This document shows, piece by piece, positions 7,052 to 14,966 of a DNA stretch of 24,149 nt. The stretch is from positions 1 to 24,149 of the forward strand of contig DASRHK010000135.1 in the NCBI GenBank assembly GCA_035650495.1. Reading direction: 5' to 3'. How positions within the stretch are numbered: the stretch's first letter is position 1; each line of letters starts with the position of its first letter. Under the pieces are notes generated by a model. It saw only the letters and a list, made by a program, of their open reading frames with translations. It was not told where the DNA came from and did not search any database. The translations under genes and the position numbers were made by a program. Source of the DNA: DASRHK01 sp035650495. GTDB taxonomy: Bacteria > Pseudomonadota > Gammaproteobacteria > Nevskiales > Nevskiaceae.

Positions 7052-8779
7052 ATGGAAAGCGAACGTCCGCGGAACGCATACCGAGCGTCGCCGGGCTTGA
7101 GCCGGCGCAACTTCGTCGCGGGGCTGATGGCCGCGGCCGGATCGGCGAGCGCCGGCCGCCTGTTCGCTTCGCCGGGCGATGGGTTTCCCCTGCCGCGCTA
7201 TCGCGAGCGCTTCGAGAATTGGGCGCGCGAACTGGCATTCGACGATCTGTGGACCTGCGCGCCGCGCGCGCCGCAGGAAGTCGCCGACGTCGCCAACTGG
7301 TGCGCCACGAATCATTACGCGCTGCGGCCACGCGGCACGATGCACAACTGGTCGCCGCTGTCGCTCGCTTCATCCACCAGCGCGCAAACCCCGGTGATCT
7401 TGGCGGACACCGTTCCCTATCTGAATCGCATGGAGATGGACGGCAGTTTCGGCGTGCCGGCCGTGCGCGTCGAGACCGGCGCGCGCATGGAGGATCTGCT
7501 CGCCTTCCTCGAAACGCAGGGTTGCGGATTCACGGCAGTGCCGGCGGTCGGCGTGATCACGGTTGGCGGCGCGCTCGCGATCGACGGGCACGGCGCGGCG
7601 ATTCCGGCGCTCGGCGAGCGCCGCCTTCAAGGCCAGAGCTACGGCTCGCTCAGCAATCGCGTGTTGTCGCTCACAGCGGTCGTGTGGAATGCGAATCAGA
7701 GCCGCTACGTGGTGAAGCGCTTCCTGCGCAGCGATCCACAAATCGCCGCGTTGCTCGTGCACGCCGGCCGCGCGTTCATCACAGAGGTCACGCTCGCCGT
7801 CGAGCCGAACTACAATCTGCGCTGCCGCAGCTACGTGACCATTCCCGCGAGCGAATTGTTTGCGCCGCCCGGCAACGGCGCGCGCGACATCACGAGCTTC
7901 CTCGACGCGAGCGGCCGGATCGAAGCGATCTGGTATCCGTTCACCGACAACCCGTGGCTGAAAGTCTGGACCGTGAGTCCGCAGAAGCCGCCTCTGGCCC
8001 GTCCGGTGACCCGTCCGTACAACTATCCGTTCAGCGATCAGCTGCCGCAGCCCGTCGTCGATCTCGCGCAGCGGCTCGTCACCGGCTATCCGCAGGGCGC
8101 GCCCGAATTCGGCGCAGCGGTCTACGCCGCGACCGCCGCCGGACTTGCGGGGACGGCGTCGACGGATTTGTGGGGCGCGTCGAAGAACACACTGCTCTTC
8201 ATCCGGCCGACCACGCTGCGCATCACCGAACTGAGCTACGTCGTGCTGACGCGCCGCGATCGCGTACAGCAGGTGATCAGCGATTTCGCCGCGCGCTATT
8301 CGGAATTGCTCGCCGCATATCGCGCGCAAGACCGCTATCCGGTCAACATGCCGGTGGAGATTCGCGTCAGCGGTCTCGATCGCGCGACCGACGTCGGCGT
8401 CACCGGCGCGAGAGCGCCATTGATCTCCGCGATCGCGCCGCGCCCCGATCATCCGGAATGGGACACTGCGGTGTGGCTCAGCATCCTCACGCTGCCGGGC
8501 ACGCCGGATCACTGCGCGTTCTTCCGCGAAATGGAACGCTGGATCATCGCGCGGTACAGCGGCAGCTCCGCGTGCGCGCGGCCCGAATGGTCGAAGGGCT
8601 GGGCTTACTCCAATGATGCCGCGTGGAGCGATCCGGAAATCCTCGGACAGTTCATTCCGCAATCGCATCGCGCGGGCAAGCCCGCGAACGGCGGTTGGGA
8701 CACGGCCGTGCGCCAGTTGCGCGCGCTCGACGGCGGGAACATCTACCGCAACGATTTTCACGCGGCGCTGGGCATGTGA
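7052..8779 (+). CDS. Type II cholesterol oxidase (covalent-FAD, VAO fold), Tat-exported
   Basis: This 575-residue flavoprotein should oxidise cholesterol or a related 3-beta-hydroxysterol to the 4-en-3-one, releasing H2O2 (EC 1.1.3.6). It matches the Brevibacterium BCO2 / Chromobacterium / Burkholderia type in the vanillyl-alcohol-oxidase family. RGTMHNWSPL (residues 94-103) holds His98, the likely flavin-linking His. GGALAIDGHGAAIPALG (172-188) is the FAD-binding segment. VEIRVSGLD contains Glu436 and Arg438, equivalent to the catalytic Glu/Arg pair of BCO2. WYPFTDNPWLKVWTVSP, RPDHPEWDTAVWL and RPEWSKGW are characteristic of the subgroup. The N-terminus has SRRNFVAG (17-24) and a short hydrophobic stretch, a Tat signal suited to a folded flavoprotein. 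ATG 7052 has AGGGGA 7 nt upstream. The stop overlaps the next start (TGATG). Confidence 0.9.
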   Translation: MESERPRNAYRASPGLSRRNFVAGLMAAAGSASAGRLFASPGDGFPLPRYRERFENWARELAFDDLWTCAPRAPQEVADVANWCATNHYALRPRGTMHNWSPLSLASSTSAQTPVILADTVPYLNRMEMDGSFGVPAVRVETGARMEDLLAFLETQGCGFTAVPAVGVITVGGALAIDGHGAAIPALGERRLQGQSYGSLSNRVLSLTAVVWNANQSRYVVKRFLRSDPQIAALLVHAGRAFITEVTLAVEPNYNLRCRSYVTIPASELFAPPGNGARDITSFLDASGRIEAIWYPFTDNPWLKVWTVSPQKPPLARPVTRPYNYPFSDQLPQPVVDLAQRLVTGYPQGAPEFGAAVYAATAAGLAGTASTDLWGASKNTLLFIRPTTLRITELSYVVLTRRDRVQQVISDFAARYSELLAAYRAQDRYPVNMPVEIRVSGLDRATDVGVTGARAPLISAIAPRPDHPEWDTAVWLSILTLPGTPDHCAFFREMERWIIARYSGSSACARPEWSKGWAYSNDAAWSDPEILGQFIPQSHRAGKPANGGWDTAVRQLRALDGGNIYRNDFHAALGM

Positions 8780-11064
8780 TGCGCACCGAACACGCGATCG
8801 CTGTCGTCGCCGTTCTGTTGGCCCCGCTGCACACCAGTGCTTCGACCCCGCCGTCGCAGAATGTTTTGTTGCCGACGCTGGTCGGGCAAAGCGTGATGGT
8901 CGAATGGAGCGGAACGGTTCAGCCAGGCGTATTCGACGGCACCGTTTGCGCCATGAACCCGCTGCCCGCCGGCCAGGTCGATCGCCACCTCGTGAACCTA
9001 GTCGTGGCCGAAGGCTCGGCGCAAACAGCCACGGTGAACGCCGACTTCCACATCGAGTGGGGTTCCGCATCGCAGCGCGTCGGGCTGGAAGTCGTGAAGG
9101 ACGGCCTGTCGCTCGGCTGGGATTACGACTTGCCTCCGGGCCAACTGGGGACGAACCTGACCGTCAGAGTCGTCCGCGCAGAGGTCGGCACGTATGAAGT
9201 CATCGCCTGCAGCGGCGTCGTCACCGTGCCCACGCCGTATCGCGGCACTCTGACATTGACCGCGACTGCGGTGACCGGCGGTGGCTTCGTGCCTTCGCCA
9301 CCTCCGCCGGCGCCCGGCGAGCCGCGCTACCAGCAGCAGCAATCGCCGTCGGGCATCGCGGAAGACGCCGTCGGCGAGATGAGCGTCGGCTTCAATCCGA
9401 GCAGCGGCCGCTACCTGCTGCTGAGCTATCTGCGCACATCGCGCGTCACCATGCCGGAAGCGATGGCAGACGCGCTGGAGCCGCCACTGCAGCAGCCCGA
9501 GAGCTGTCCTGCGCAATGGGAAGATGTTTCGTCCCCGATCACGGCCGCGCACACCTTCGATCCGATCCTGTTCACCGATCCGCAGACCGGCCGCACTTTC
9601 GTCACGCAGCTCGCGATCGCCGCGGGCGACAGCGTCTACGCATACAGCGATGACGACGGCGATACCTGGACCCAAGGCACGCTGGCGATCACGGGCGGCC
9701 ACGATCACGAAACCATCGGCGCGGGGCCGTACGTCGCCGGAAAGTCGCCGCTGCCTTTCGCTGGCGGATATCCGAACTCGATCACGTACTGCACCGCGGA
9801 GCCGTCGGCGTTCGCAACGTGCTCCCGCTCGGACGACGGCGGCGCGACGTTCGGGCCGCCGGTGACGATTTCCAGCGTGCTGGATTGTCCCGACGGCTTC
9901 TTCGGATTCATGGGGCACCTGCGTTACGGCGCGGACGGCACCATTTACGTGCCGAACGCCGACTGCAACGGCCGGCAGGTGATCGCAGTCTCCGAGGATG
10001 GCGGCGACAGCTACGAGAGCCGGGTGAACCCGAATGCGACGCCTTCGGCTCTTGATGAAGCTGGACCGCACGCCGCGATCGCGCCGTCGCTCGACGGCAG
10101 CACGCTCTATCACTGCTACGTCAACGAATCGGGCGAAGTCCACGTCTCGGTTAGCCATGACAAGGCGCGAACCTGGGCGAGCGATTCCAATATCGGCGCT
10201 CTGGCGGGCATCGCGCAGGGCGTGTTTCCGGCCGCGGTTGCCGGGGATCCCGATCGCGGCAGTTGCGCGTTCGTAGGCACGACCACGCCGGGCAACTACC
10301 AGTCGCTGGACTTCGCGGGCTTATGGCACGTCTACATTGCGACGACTTATGACGGCGGCCGGACCTGGCGCACCGTCAACGCGACGCCCGGCAATCCGGT
10401 GCAGGGTGTCGGCGGAATCTGCACGGCGGGATTCGGGTGCGGCGACAACCGCAACCTCCTCGACTTCAACGAGATGGTGATGGATGCGCGCGGCTATCCG
10501 CTCTACGCCTACGACGACGGCTGTGTCGGCGAATGCGACACGGATCCGATCCATGCTCCGACTTACGTCGCCAAGGCCGCCTTCGCGCGGCAGATCGGCG
10601 GGCGCGGCCTGATCGCGCAGCTCGATCCGGTCGAGCCTGCGGCGCCGCATCGCACCTGCCTCGCCGGCGAGCGCAACGAATCATCCGCAACCCTGAGATG
10701 GCCGACGCCGGATTCCGGTGGCGTTACGATCAGCGGCTATCGCATCTATCGCGGCACGGCGCCGGATGCGATGAGCGATATCGCCGAGGCCGGCGCGCCT
10801 GCATCGACATATGTCGACTCGACCGCGAACGACGCGACGACGTACTACTACAAGGTGAGCGCGCTCAATGCCGTTGGCGAGTCGATGCAGAGCAACGCGG
10901 TGCGGCTCGAGCCGAGCGATCTGCCGCCGCAAACTTCGCTACCACCGCCGGGCTCCAATCCGCCGGCGACGGCGATCGACGATCGCGCGCGCTTCGGCGG
11001 ATCGCTCTCGCTGATCGTCCTGTTGCAGCTGCTGCTCGTGTCAGGTGCTCGCCGCCGGCACTGA
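8779..11064 (+). CDS. Secreted Asp-box (BNR) beta-propeller protein with FN3 domain and GlyGly-CTERM-like tail
   Basis: This 761-residue exported protein has a Sec-type signal (residues 1-22, AIAVVAVLLAPLHTSAS). An N-terminal beta-rich region leads to a proline-rich hinge (PSPPPPAPGEP), then a sialidase-like propeller with Asp-box repeats: SDDDGDTW, SDDGGATF, SEDGGDSY, SHDKARTW and TYDGGRTW. A fibronectin type III domain follows (about 627-712, with GYRIYRGTAP and TTYYYKVSALNAVGES). The last 22 residues are Gly-Gly (740-741), a hydrophobic stretch and ARRRH, the layout of the GlyGly-CTERM rhombosortase signal. No sialidase FRIP/RIP motif or catalytic set is evident, so activity is unknown; binding is as likely as hydrolysis. 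It is translationally coupled to the cholesterol oxidase gene. The last 24 bp overlap the convergent kinase gene. Confidence 0.82.
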   Translation: MRTEHAIAVVAVLLAPLHTSASTPPSQNVLLPTLVGQSVMVEWSGTVQPGVFDGTVCAMNPLPAGQVDRHLVNLVVAEGSAQTATVNADFHIEWGSASQRVGLEVVKDGLSLGWDYDLPPGQLGTNLTVRVVRAEVGTYEVIACSGVVTVPTPYRGTLTLTATAVTGGGFVPSPPPPAPGEPRYQQQQSPSGIAEDAVGEMSVGFNPSSGRYLLLSYLRTSRVTMPEAMADALEPPLQQPESCPAQWEDVSSPITAAHTFDPILFTDPQTGRTFVTQLAIAAGDSVYAYSDDDGDTWTQGTLAITGGHDHETIGAGPYVAGKSPLPFAGGYPNSITYCTAEPSAFATCSRSDDGGATFGPPVTISSVLDCPDGFFGFMGHLRYGADGTIYVPNADCNGRQVIAVSEDGGDSYESRVNPNATPSALDEAGPHAAIAPSLDGSTLYHCYVNESGEVHVSVSHDKARTWASDSNIGALAGIAQGVFPAAVAGDPDRGSCAFVGTTTPGNYQSLDFAGLWHVYIATTYDGGRTWRTVNATPGNPVQGVGGICTAGFGCGDNRNLLDFNEMVMDARGYPLYAYDDGCVGECDTDPIHAPTYVAKAAFARQIGGRGLIAQLDPVEPAAPHRTCLAGERNESSATLRWPTPDSGGVTISGYRIYRGTAPDAMSDIAEAGAPASTYVDSTANDATTYYYKVSALNAVGESMQSNAVRLEPSDLPPQTSLPPPGSNPPATAIDDRARFGGSLSLIVLLQLLLVSGARRRH

Positions 11065-13647
11065 CGCGAGCTCATTACGCACGCGTTTCGTCTGCCAATG
11101 ATCCGGACCGAGGCGCGATTCAAAGCTCCTGAGGGACTCCGCCAGTGCCTCGCGCCCTTCGCGCGGCTTGCCTTCCTGCAGCAAGAGCAGCCCTTCCACG
11201 CGGCGGCGACTCGCGATGTAAGGGTGTTCCGCGGGGACGCTGGCGAGCGCCTTGGGCGACGTGGATTTGAGCGCCTCCCAAGCCTCGTCGCGCCGGCCCG
11301 AAACCCGCAACGCATCGGCGAGCTCATCGTGCACTGCGATGACCTCTGGATCGTCGTACCCGAGGCCCGCGTCGTTGTCGGCGACGACCTTCCGCAGCGT
11401 GGAAATCGCGTCGTCGATTCGGCCGGCGCGCTGATACGCAAAGCCCAGGTACCACAGGTCGAGATGGTGCAAGATCCCTTTGCTGCCGTACTTCGCCAAC
11501 GAGCGTTGCGCCTGCGGTTCCAGCAGGAGGAGGGCTTCCTGGAATCGCCCACGCTCGACGCAGAGGCGCACCCAGGCGCGCTCGACAAAACCGTACACGT
11601 AATGGTCCGGCGGCAGTTGCTTGGGTAAGTCCGCGCGGATTCCGGACAGGACCTTCTCTGCCTCGTCGTAGCGGCCGCGCCGGGTGAGCACTTCCCCCAG
11701 GATCGCGGAGTCGAGCGCGTAACGCGCGTACCCTGCGGGAAGTCTGGCTGCTTCGGCACTCACCACGTGCCGCAAGAGTCGTTCGGACTCATCGTATTCA
11801 GCAAGGTCACCCAGGATCGTCGCCAGGGTGGATTCGCGTGCCAGCAGGCGTTCATCGTTCCGCGGCACGGCGCGCTTTTCGGCCTCGACCAGCAAGCGGT
11901 ACTCGACCGCCGCACTTCTCCAGTCGCCGATGGTGTGAACCAGCAAGGCCACCGCAGCCCGGGTCAGCATCACTTCGGGATGGTCGTCACCCAGGATCCT
12001 GATCTGGCGCGCGAGAACGTCCCGCTGAATCGCCAGCGCTCCCGAAAAGTCGCCCTGCCGCCTCGTTGCCTCACCGAGGAAGAAGCGTGCGCTCAGCGCC
12101 TTCTGCGAATCGCGCCCGTAGATCTTCTCGAAGAGCGCGACTGCCTTTTCCTCCTGCGCTTTCGATTCCGCCTCCATGGCGATGCCAAAGTAGGATCGCC
12201 CCAGGGAGTGATGCAGCTCGGCGGCCACCTCCGGCCGATCGGCGAACCGCTTGTCGACTTGCTCCGCGGCCGTCGCCAGCATGTCCTTCAGCGTGATGTT
12301 CGCCGTCGAGCGCTTGTCGGGATCGACGCTCGCGAGCAGATCCTGGGTAACGAAGTCGCTGACGGCTTTCGCGGTCGCGAGGTTCTTGTTGGCCTCCGCT
12401 TCCGCTGCCAACGCGCGCTCGGCCTCGGTTCGCGCTCGTTCGGCCTGCCACAACGTCGCCGCGACGCCGGCGATCACCGCGACGAGGACCAGCGCAGCCG
12501 CGGTCGCCCCGACCCGATGCCGCCGCAGGAATTTTCCGGCGCGATAGGCGAATGAATCCGCGCGCGCCAAAACGGGCTCGTGATTCAGGTGGCGCCGCAG
12601 GTCGTCAGCGAGCGCGACGACAGAGGGGTAGCGCTCGGCAGGATTCTTCTTCAGCGCCTTGAGAATGATCGTGTCGAGATCGCCGGCGAGGTCACGACGC
12701 ACGCGGCTGGGTGGCGGCGGCTCAGCTTCGAGCACGAGGCGCTCGAGCTGCGAGCTCGTGTCTCCGGATTGACCGTAAGGCCGCCGTCCGCTCAACAGCA
12801 CGTAGAGCACGACCCCGAGCGAGTACACATCCGTCGCCACCGTGATGGGCTGATCCGCGACCTGCTCCGGCGCTGCGAATTCCGGCGTCAGCGCGCGTCC
12901 GCCGAGTCGCGTCAACTCTGTCGCCCCGGTCTCGGCCGAGTCCCCGATCAATTTCGCGATGCCGAAATCCAGGAGCTTCACGTCGCCGGCATCGGTGACG
13001 AGAATGTTCGACGGCTTGAGGTCGCGATGCACGAGCAGATGCGCGTGCGCATGCGCGACCGCTTCACAGACCTGCAGGAACAGCTTCAGCCGCGCATCGG
13101 TGTCGACCTTTCGCTCGTCGCACCAGCGATCCAGCGGCAAGCCTTCCACGTATTCGATCGCGAGATAGAGCTGCTCGTTCGCCGCGACGCCGGCGTCGAG
13201 CAGATGGGCGATGTGCGGATGCTGGAGCTGGCCGAGGATCTTTCCTTCGCGCACGAAGCGGCCGCGCACGGCAGAGCCGGCGAGGTGACCGTGCATCAGC
13301 TTCAGGGCAACCGGGGCGTCGAACACGCCGTCGGTACGCTTCGCGAGCCAGACTTCGCCCATGCCACCGTTGCCGACAAGTCGCTCCAGTCGATAAGCGC
13401 CGAGCACGTCGCCTGGCCGCGCGCTTCGCAGATCATGCCCGGCGGCGAGCACCGGGTCCCCCGACATAAATTCGGCAGCGCCTGCGCTCGCGTCGGCCTT
13501 GAACAAGGTGAGCACCTGCGGGTACAGATCCGGCCGCGATCGCGCGAGCTCGGCCAATTCGGAATCGCGGGTCCCGGCGTCGAGCCCCAGCAACCGCTCG
13601 AACGCGCTGAACGCTTCGCGCCACGAGCCGGTTGCGGTGCCCGACAT
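11041..13647 (-). CDS. Membrane serine/threonine protein kinase with C-terminal TPR-like domain
   Basis: This 868-residue Hanks-type kinase resembles PknB. A roughly 85-residue N-terminal segment precedes the catalytic domain: glycine loop VGNGGMGEV (91-99), Lys116 in VALKLM, VHRDLKPSN (206-214), DFG (227-229) and an APE-like segment FAAPEQ. All key residues are present, so it should be active. A single transmembrane helix lies at about 377-400 (GATAAALVLVAVIAGVAATL). An Ala/Glu-rich coiled coil follows, then about 430 residues of helical repeats of TPR type, probably the sensory or partner-binding part outside the membrane. ATG 13647 lies 2 nt after the sigma factor stop, a layout typical of the ECF/Ser-Thr-kinase pairs of Xanthomonadales, where the kinase is thought to phosphorylate and switch on the sigma factor. 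Confidence 0.93.
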   Translation of the reverse strand: MSGTATGSWREAFSAFERLLGLDAGTRDSELAELARSRPDLYPQVLTLFKADASAGAAEFMSGDPVLAAGHDLRSARPGDVLGAYRLERLVGNGGMGEVWLAKRTDGVFDAPVALKLMHGHLAGSAVRGRFVREGKILGQLQHPHIAHLLDAGVAANEQLYLAIEYVEGLPLDRWCDERKVDTDARLKLFLQVCEAVAHAHAHLLVHRDLKPSNILVTDAGDVKLLDFGIAKLIGDSAETGATELTRLGGRALTPEFAAPEQVADQPITVATDVYSLGVVLYVLLSGRRPYGQSGDTSSQLERLVLEAEPPPPSRVRRDLAGDLDTIILKALKKNPAERYPSVVALADDLRRHLNHEPVLARADSFAYRAGKFLRRHRVGATAAALVLVAVIAGVAATLWQAERARTEAERALAAEAEANKNLATAKAVSDFVTQDLLASVDPDKRSTANITLKDMLATAAEQVDKRFADRPEVAAELHHSLGRSYFGIAMEAESKAQEEKAVALFEKIYGRDSQKALSARFFLGEATRRQGDFSGALAIQRDVLARQIRILGDDHPEVMLTRAAVALLVHTIGDWRSAAVEYRLLVEAEKRAVPRNDERLLARESTLATILGDLAEYDESERLLRHVVSAEAARLPAGYARYALDSAILGEVLTRRGRYDEAEKVLSGIRADLPKQLPPDHYVYGFVERAWVRLCVERGRFQEALLLLEPQAQRSLAKYGSKGILHHLDLWYLGFAYQRAGRIDDAISTLRKVVADNDAGLGYDDPEVIAVHDELADALRVSGRRDEAWEALKSTSPKALASVPAEHPYIASRRRVEGLLLLQEGKPREGREALAESLRSFESRLGPDHWQTKRVRNELASVPAAST

Positions 13648-13649
13648 GA

Positions 13650-14207
13650 CTACTCTTTCAGCGCCTTGAACAGGAAGGCGCGCGCTTTCTGCCAGTCGCG
13701 CTCGATCGTCGCGACGGAGACTTCGAGCGCGTCGGCGATCTGTTCTTCGGTGAAGCCGCCGAAATAGCGCAGCTCCACGACCTGCGCGCAGCGCTCGTCG
13801 ATCTTGTGCAAATCGTGCAGCGCGTCGTCGAGCGCTTCGACGTCCGGATCGCGCGCGGTGCTGCCGAGATCGCGCGTCTGCAGCGTCACCTTGGTTTCGC
13901 CGGCGCCGCGCTTGGCCGCGCGCTTCTCGCGCAGCGCGTCGACGATCACGCTGCGCATGATGTGCGCAGCGTAACCGTAGAACATGCGGCGGTTCTGAGC
14001 GGGCGGGAGATCGCCGTTCTGCGGCAGCAATCGCAGATAGGCTTCGTGGACCAGGGCCGGGGCATCGAGCACCGTGATCGGCGGCGCGCCGGCGAGCTTG
14101 CTGCGCGCGAGCTTTTGCAGCTCGCCGTAGATCTTCGCGAAGAGCGCCTCGCGGGCGCCGTCCTTGCTCGAGCGAGCATCGACCAGCAGCTGCGTGATAT
14201 CCCCCAT
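13650..14207 (-). CDS. ECF RNA polymerase sigma factor (TIGR02999 type), kinase-linked
   Basis: This 185-residue sigma-70 of the ECF class has only regions 2 and 4. Region 2 includes ITVLDAPALVHEAYLRLL (44-61) and FYGYAAHIMRSVIVDALREK (77-96, region 2.3/2.4). Region 4 is the helix-turn-helix at about 139-180 (CAQVVELRYFGGFTEEQIAD, then LEVSVATIERDWQKARAFL). The VHEAYLRL and MRSVIVD signatures point to TIGR02999, the group encoded beside Ser/Thr kinases and lacking a classical anti-sigma factor. Region 2.2 does not have the usual acidic DAED core. ATG 14207 is favoured over upstream starts because AGGAAG (14219-14214) sits 6 nt before it. The neighbouring kinase is the likely activator. Confidence 0.92.
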   Translation of the reverse strand: MGDITQLLVDARSSKDGAREALFAKIYGELQKLARSKLAGAPPITVLDAPALVHEAYLRLLPQNGDLPPAQNRRMFYGYAAHIMRSVIVDALREKRAAKRGAGETKVTLQTRDLGSTARDPDVEALDDALHDLHKIDERCAQVVELRYFGGFTEEQIADALEVSVATIERDWQKARAFLFKALKE

Positions 14208-14274
14208 TTGCGGCTTCCTAGTAAGTCGCCTGCGGGACCAGCGTGCCATAGGCAACCGGGTCGTTCCAAGGGCG

Positions 14275-14302
14275 GTGAGGGAATCGGCCGGGCAATTCCG
14301 TT
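14275..14302 (+). promoter_or_regulatory. Putative ECF-sigma promoter of the small membrane gene
   Basis: GTGAGGGAATC (14275-14285), a 10-nt spacer, then TTCCGTT (14296-14302), identical in both blocks and in spacing to 6993-7020. It points away from the sigma/kinase genes, towards the ATG at 14348, 45 nt downstream. It is probably read by the adjacent ECF factor, a local target next to its own regulator. The match is seen; the function is inferred. Confidence 0.6.
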
Positions 14303-14347
14303 TGCGTCAGTGAGGCGACGAGCCGGTCAAGGCAAGGGAGAACACCG

Positions 14348-14593
14348 ATGGATGCCAATGGATTGCAGTTCACCAACGGGGCGGTCCTGATCTGGGGGTC
14401 TGTGCTGGCGCTGACGCTCGCGTGCGCGATCGGCCTGCTCGTGCTGATCATCAAGGACCGCCGGGCGGATGCGCGGACCACGGTCGCGGAAGTGAAAAAG
14501 TCGCCGGCTCAGCGCGCTTCGATCTTTCCGGTCCTCGCCAGCTCCTCGACCATCGGACGTATCGACTCGAAACCCTTCGCGCTGAAACCCTGA
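14348..14593 (+). CDS. Small single-pass membrane protein, unknown function
   Basis: This 81-residue frame starts at ATG 14348, with GGGAG at 14336-14340 (7-nt spacing) and a promoter-like element upstream, so expression is plausible. Residues about 12-36 form a transmembrane helix (AVLIWGSVLALTLACAIGLL...) followed by a charged tail (KDRRADARTT). I do not recognise the family. From about residue 55 onward the sequence is antisense to a redoxin gene remnant (14509-14679), so the last third may be accidental read-through into rearranged DNA. The native C-terminus could have been different. Being divergent from the sigma factor, it might be a regulator or target of the kinase/sigma pair, but nothing in the protein shows this. 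Confidence 0.5.
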   Translation: MDANGLQFTNGAVLIWGSVLALTLACAIGLLVLIIKDRRADARTTVAEVKKSPAQRASIFPVLASSSTIGRIDSKPFALKP

Positions 14594-14679
14594 TGGCTGT
14601 AGCGCACGACGCCGTCACGATCGATCAGGTATGCGGCGGGCATCTTAATGATCTCGTAGCGAGCTAACTCGAAAATCCA
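14509..14679 (-). pseudogene. C-terminal remnant of a redoxin/thioredoxin-fold protein
   Basis: Minus-strand translation gives 56 residues ending at TGA (14511-14509). They include YEIIKMPAAYLIDRDGVVRY, then HQGFSAKGFESIRPMVEEL. The Lys-Met-Pro (cis-Pro) followed by Ala-Tyr-Leu-Ile-Asp-Arg-Asp-Gly is the second half of a thioredoxin fold in TlpA/ResA or AhpC-TSA proteins. The frame is closed upstream by TGA at 14682-14680, and the N-terminal half with the catalytic Cys is absent, so the gene is truncated. The break lies about 14675-14690, at the left edge of the lower-GC interval. It overlaps the end of the divergent small membrane gene. Confidence 0.75.
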
Positions 14680-14725
14680 TCAGGCAGTGGCGGATGGGAA
14701 CGCCCGCCGTCAAACTGCATCAGCT

Positions 14726-14778
14726 AGAGGTCCAGGCAGTCCGAACAGCGCGTCGAGCTCACTCAATTCTGGACCTCT
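14726..14778. repeat. 10-bp inverted repeat
   Basis: AGAGGTCCAG at 14726-14735 and its exact reverse complement CTGGACCTCT at 14769-14778, separated by 33 nt. It could form a stem-loop or be the two ends of a small palindromic element. There is no T-tract after it, so a simple intrinsic terminator is unlikely. Confidence 0.6.
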
Positions 14779-14954
14779 CAGGGACTGTGTGCAGCCCGCC
14801 GTTTTCGTCGAATGCCCGACGAGGACTAAAGCGCAACGGGCGCGCGAGACGAGAGCGGTCGTCTGAATGACCGCCCGTACCGATTTCAGCTCAACATCAC
14901 ACATTGCACGACCGTCCGCTCCGGGTCGTTAGCGAAATTGCGACGAGCCGCTCG

Positions 14955-14966
14955 AAGCGGTCATTC
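14955..14966 (-). repeat. Left copy of GAATGACCGCTT repeat
   Basis: AAGCGGTCATTC on the plus strand, the exact reverse complement of the 12-mer at 15969-15980. The two copies flank the alpha/beta hydrolase gene in inverted orientation. A 10-bp core copy also occurs at 14865-14874. Confidence 0.65.

Noticed and set aside
7370..9070. Long minus-strand frame opposite the cholesterol oxidase
   Set aside because: Low-complexity Arg/Ala-rich translation, no recognisable motif, antisense to a well-supported gene.
14710..14904. 64-codon minus-strand frame in the rearranged interval
   Set aside because: No family similarity, no good ribosome site seen, and it spans an inverted repeat. Treated as non-coding.
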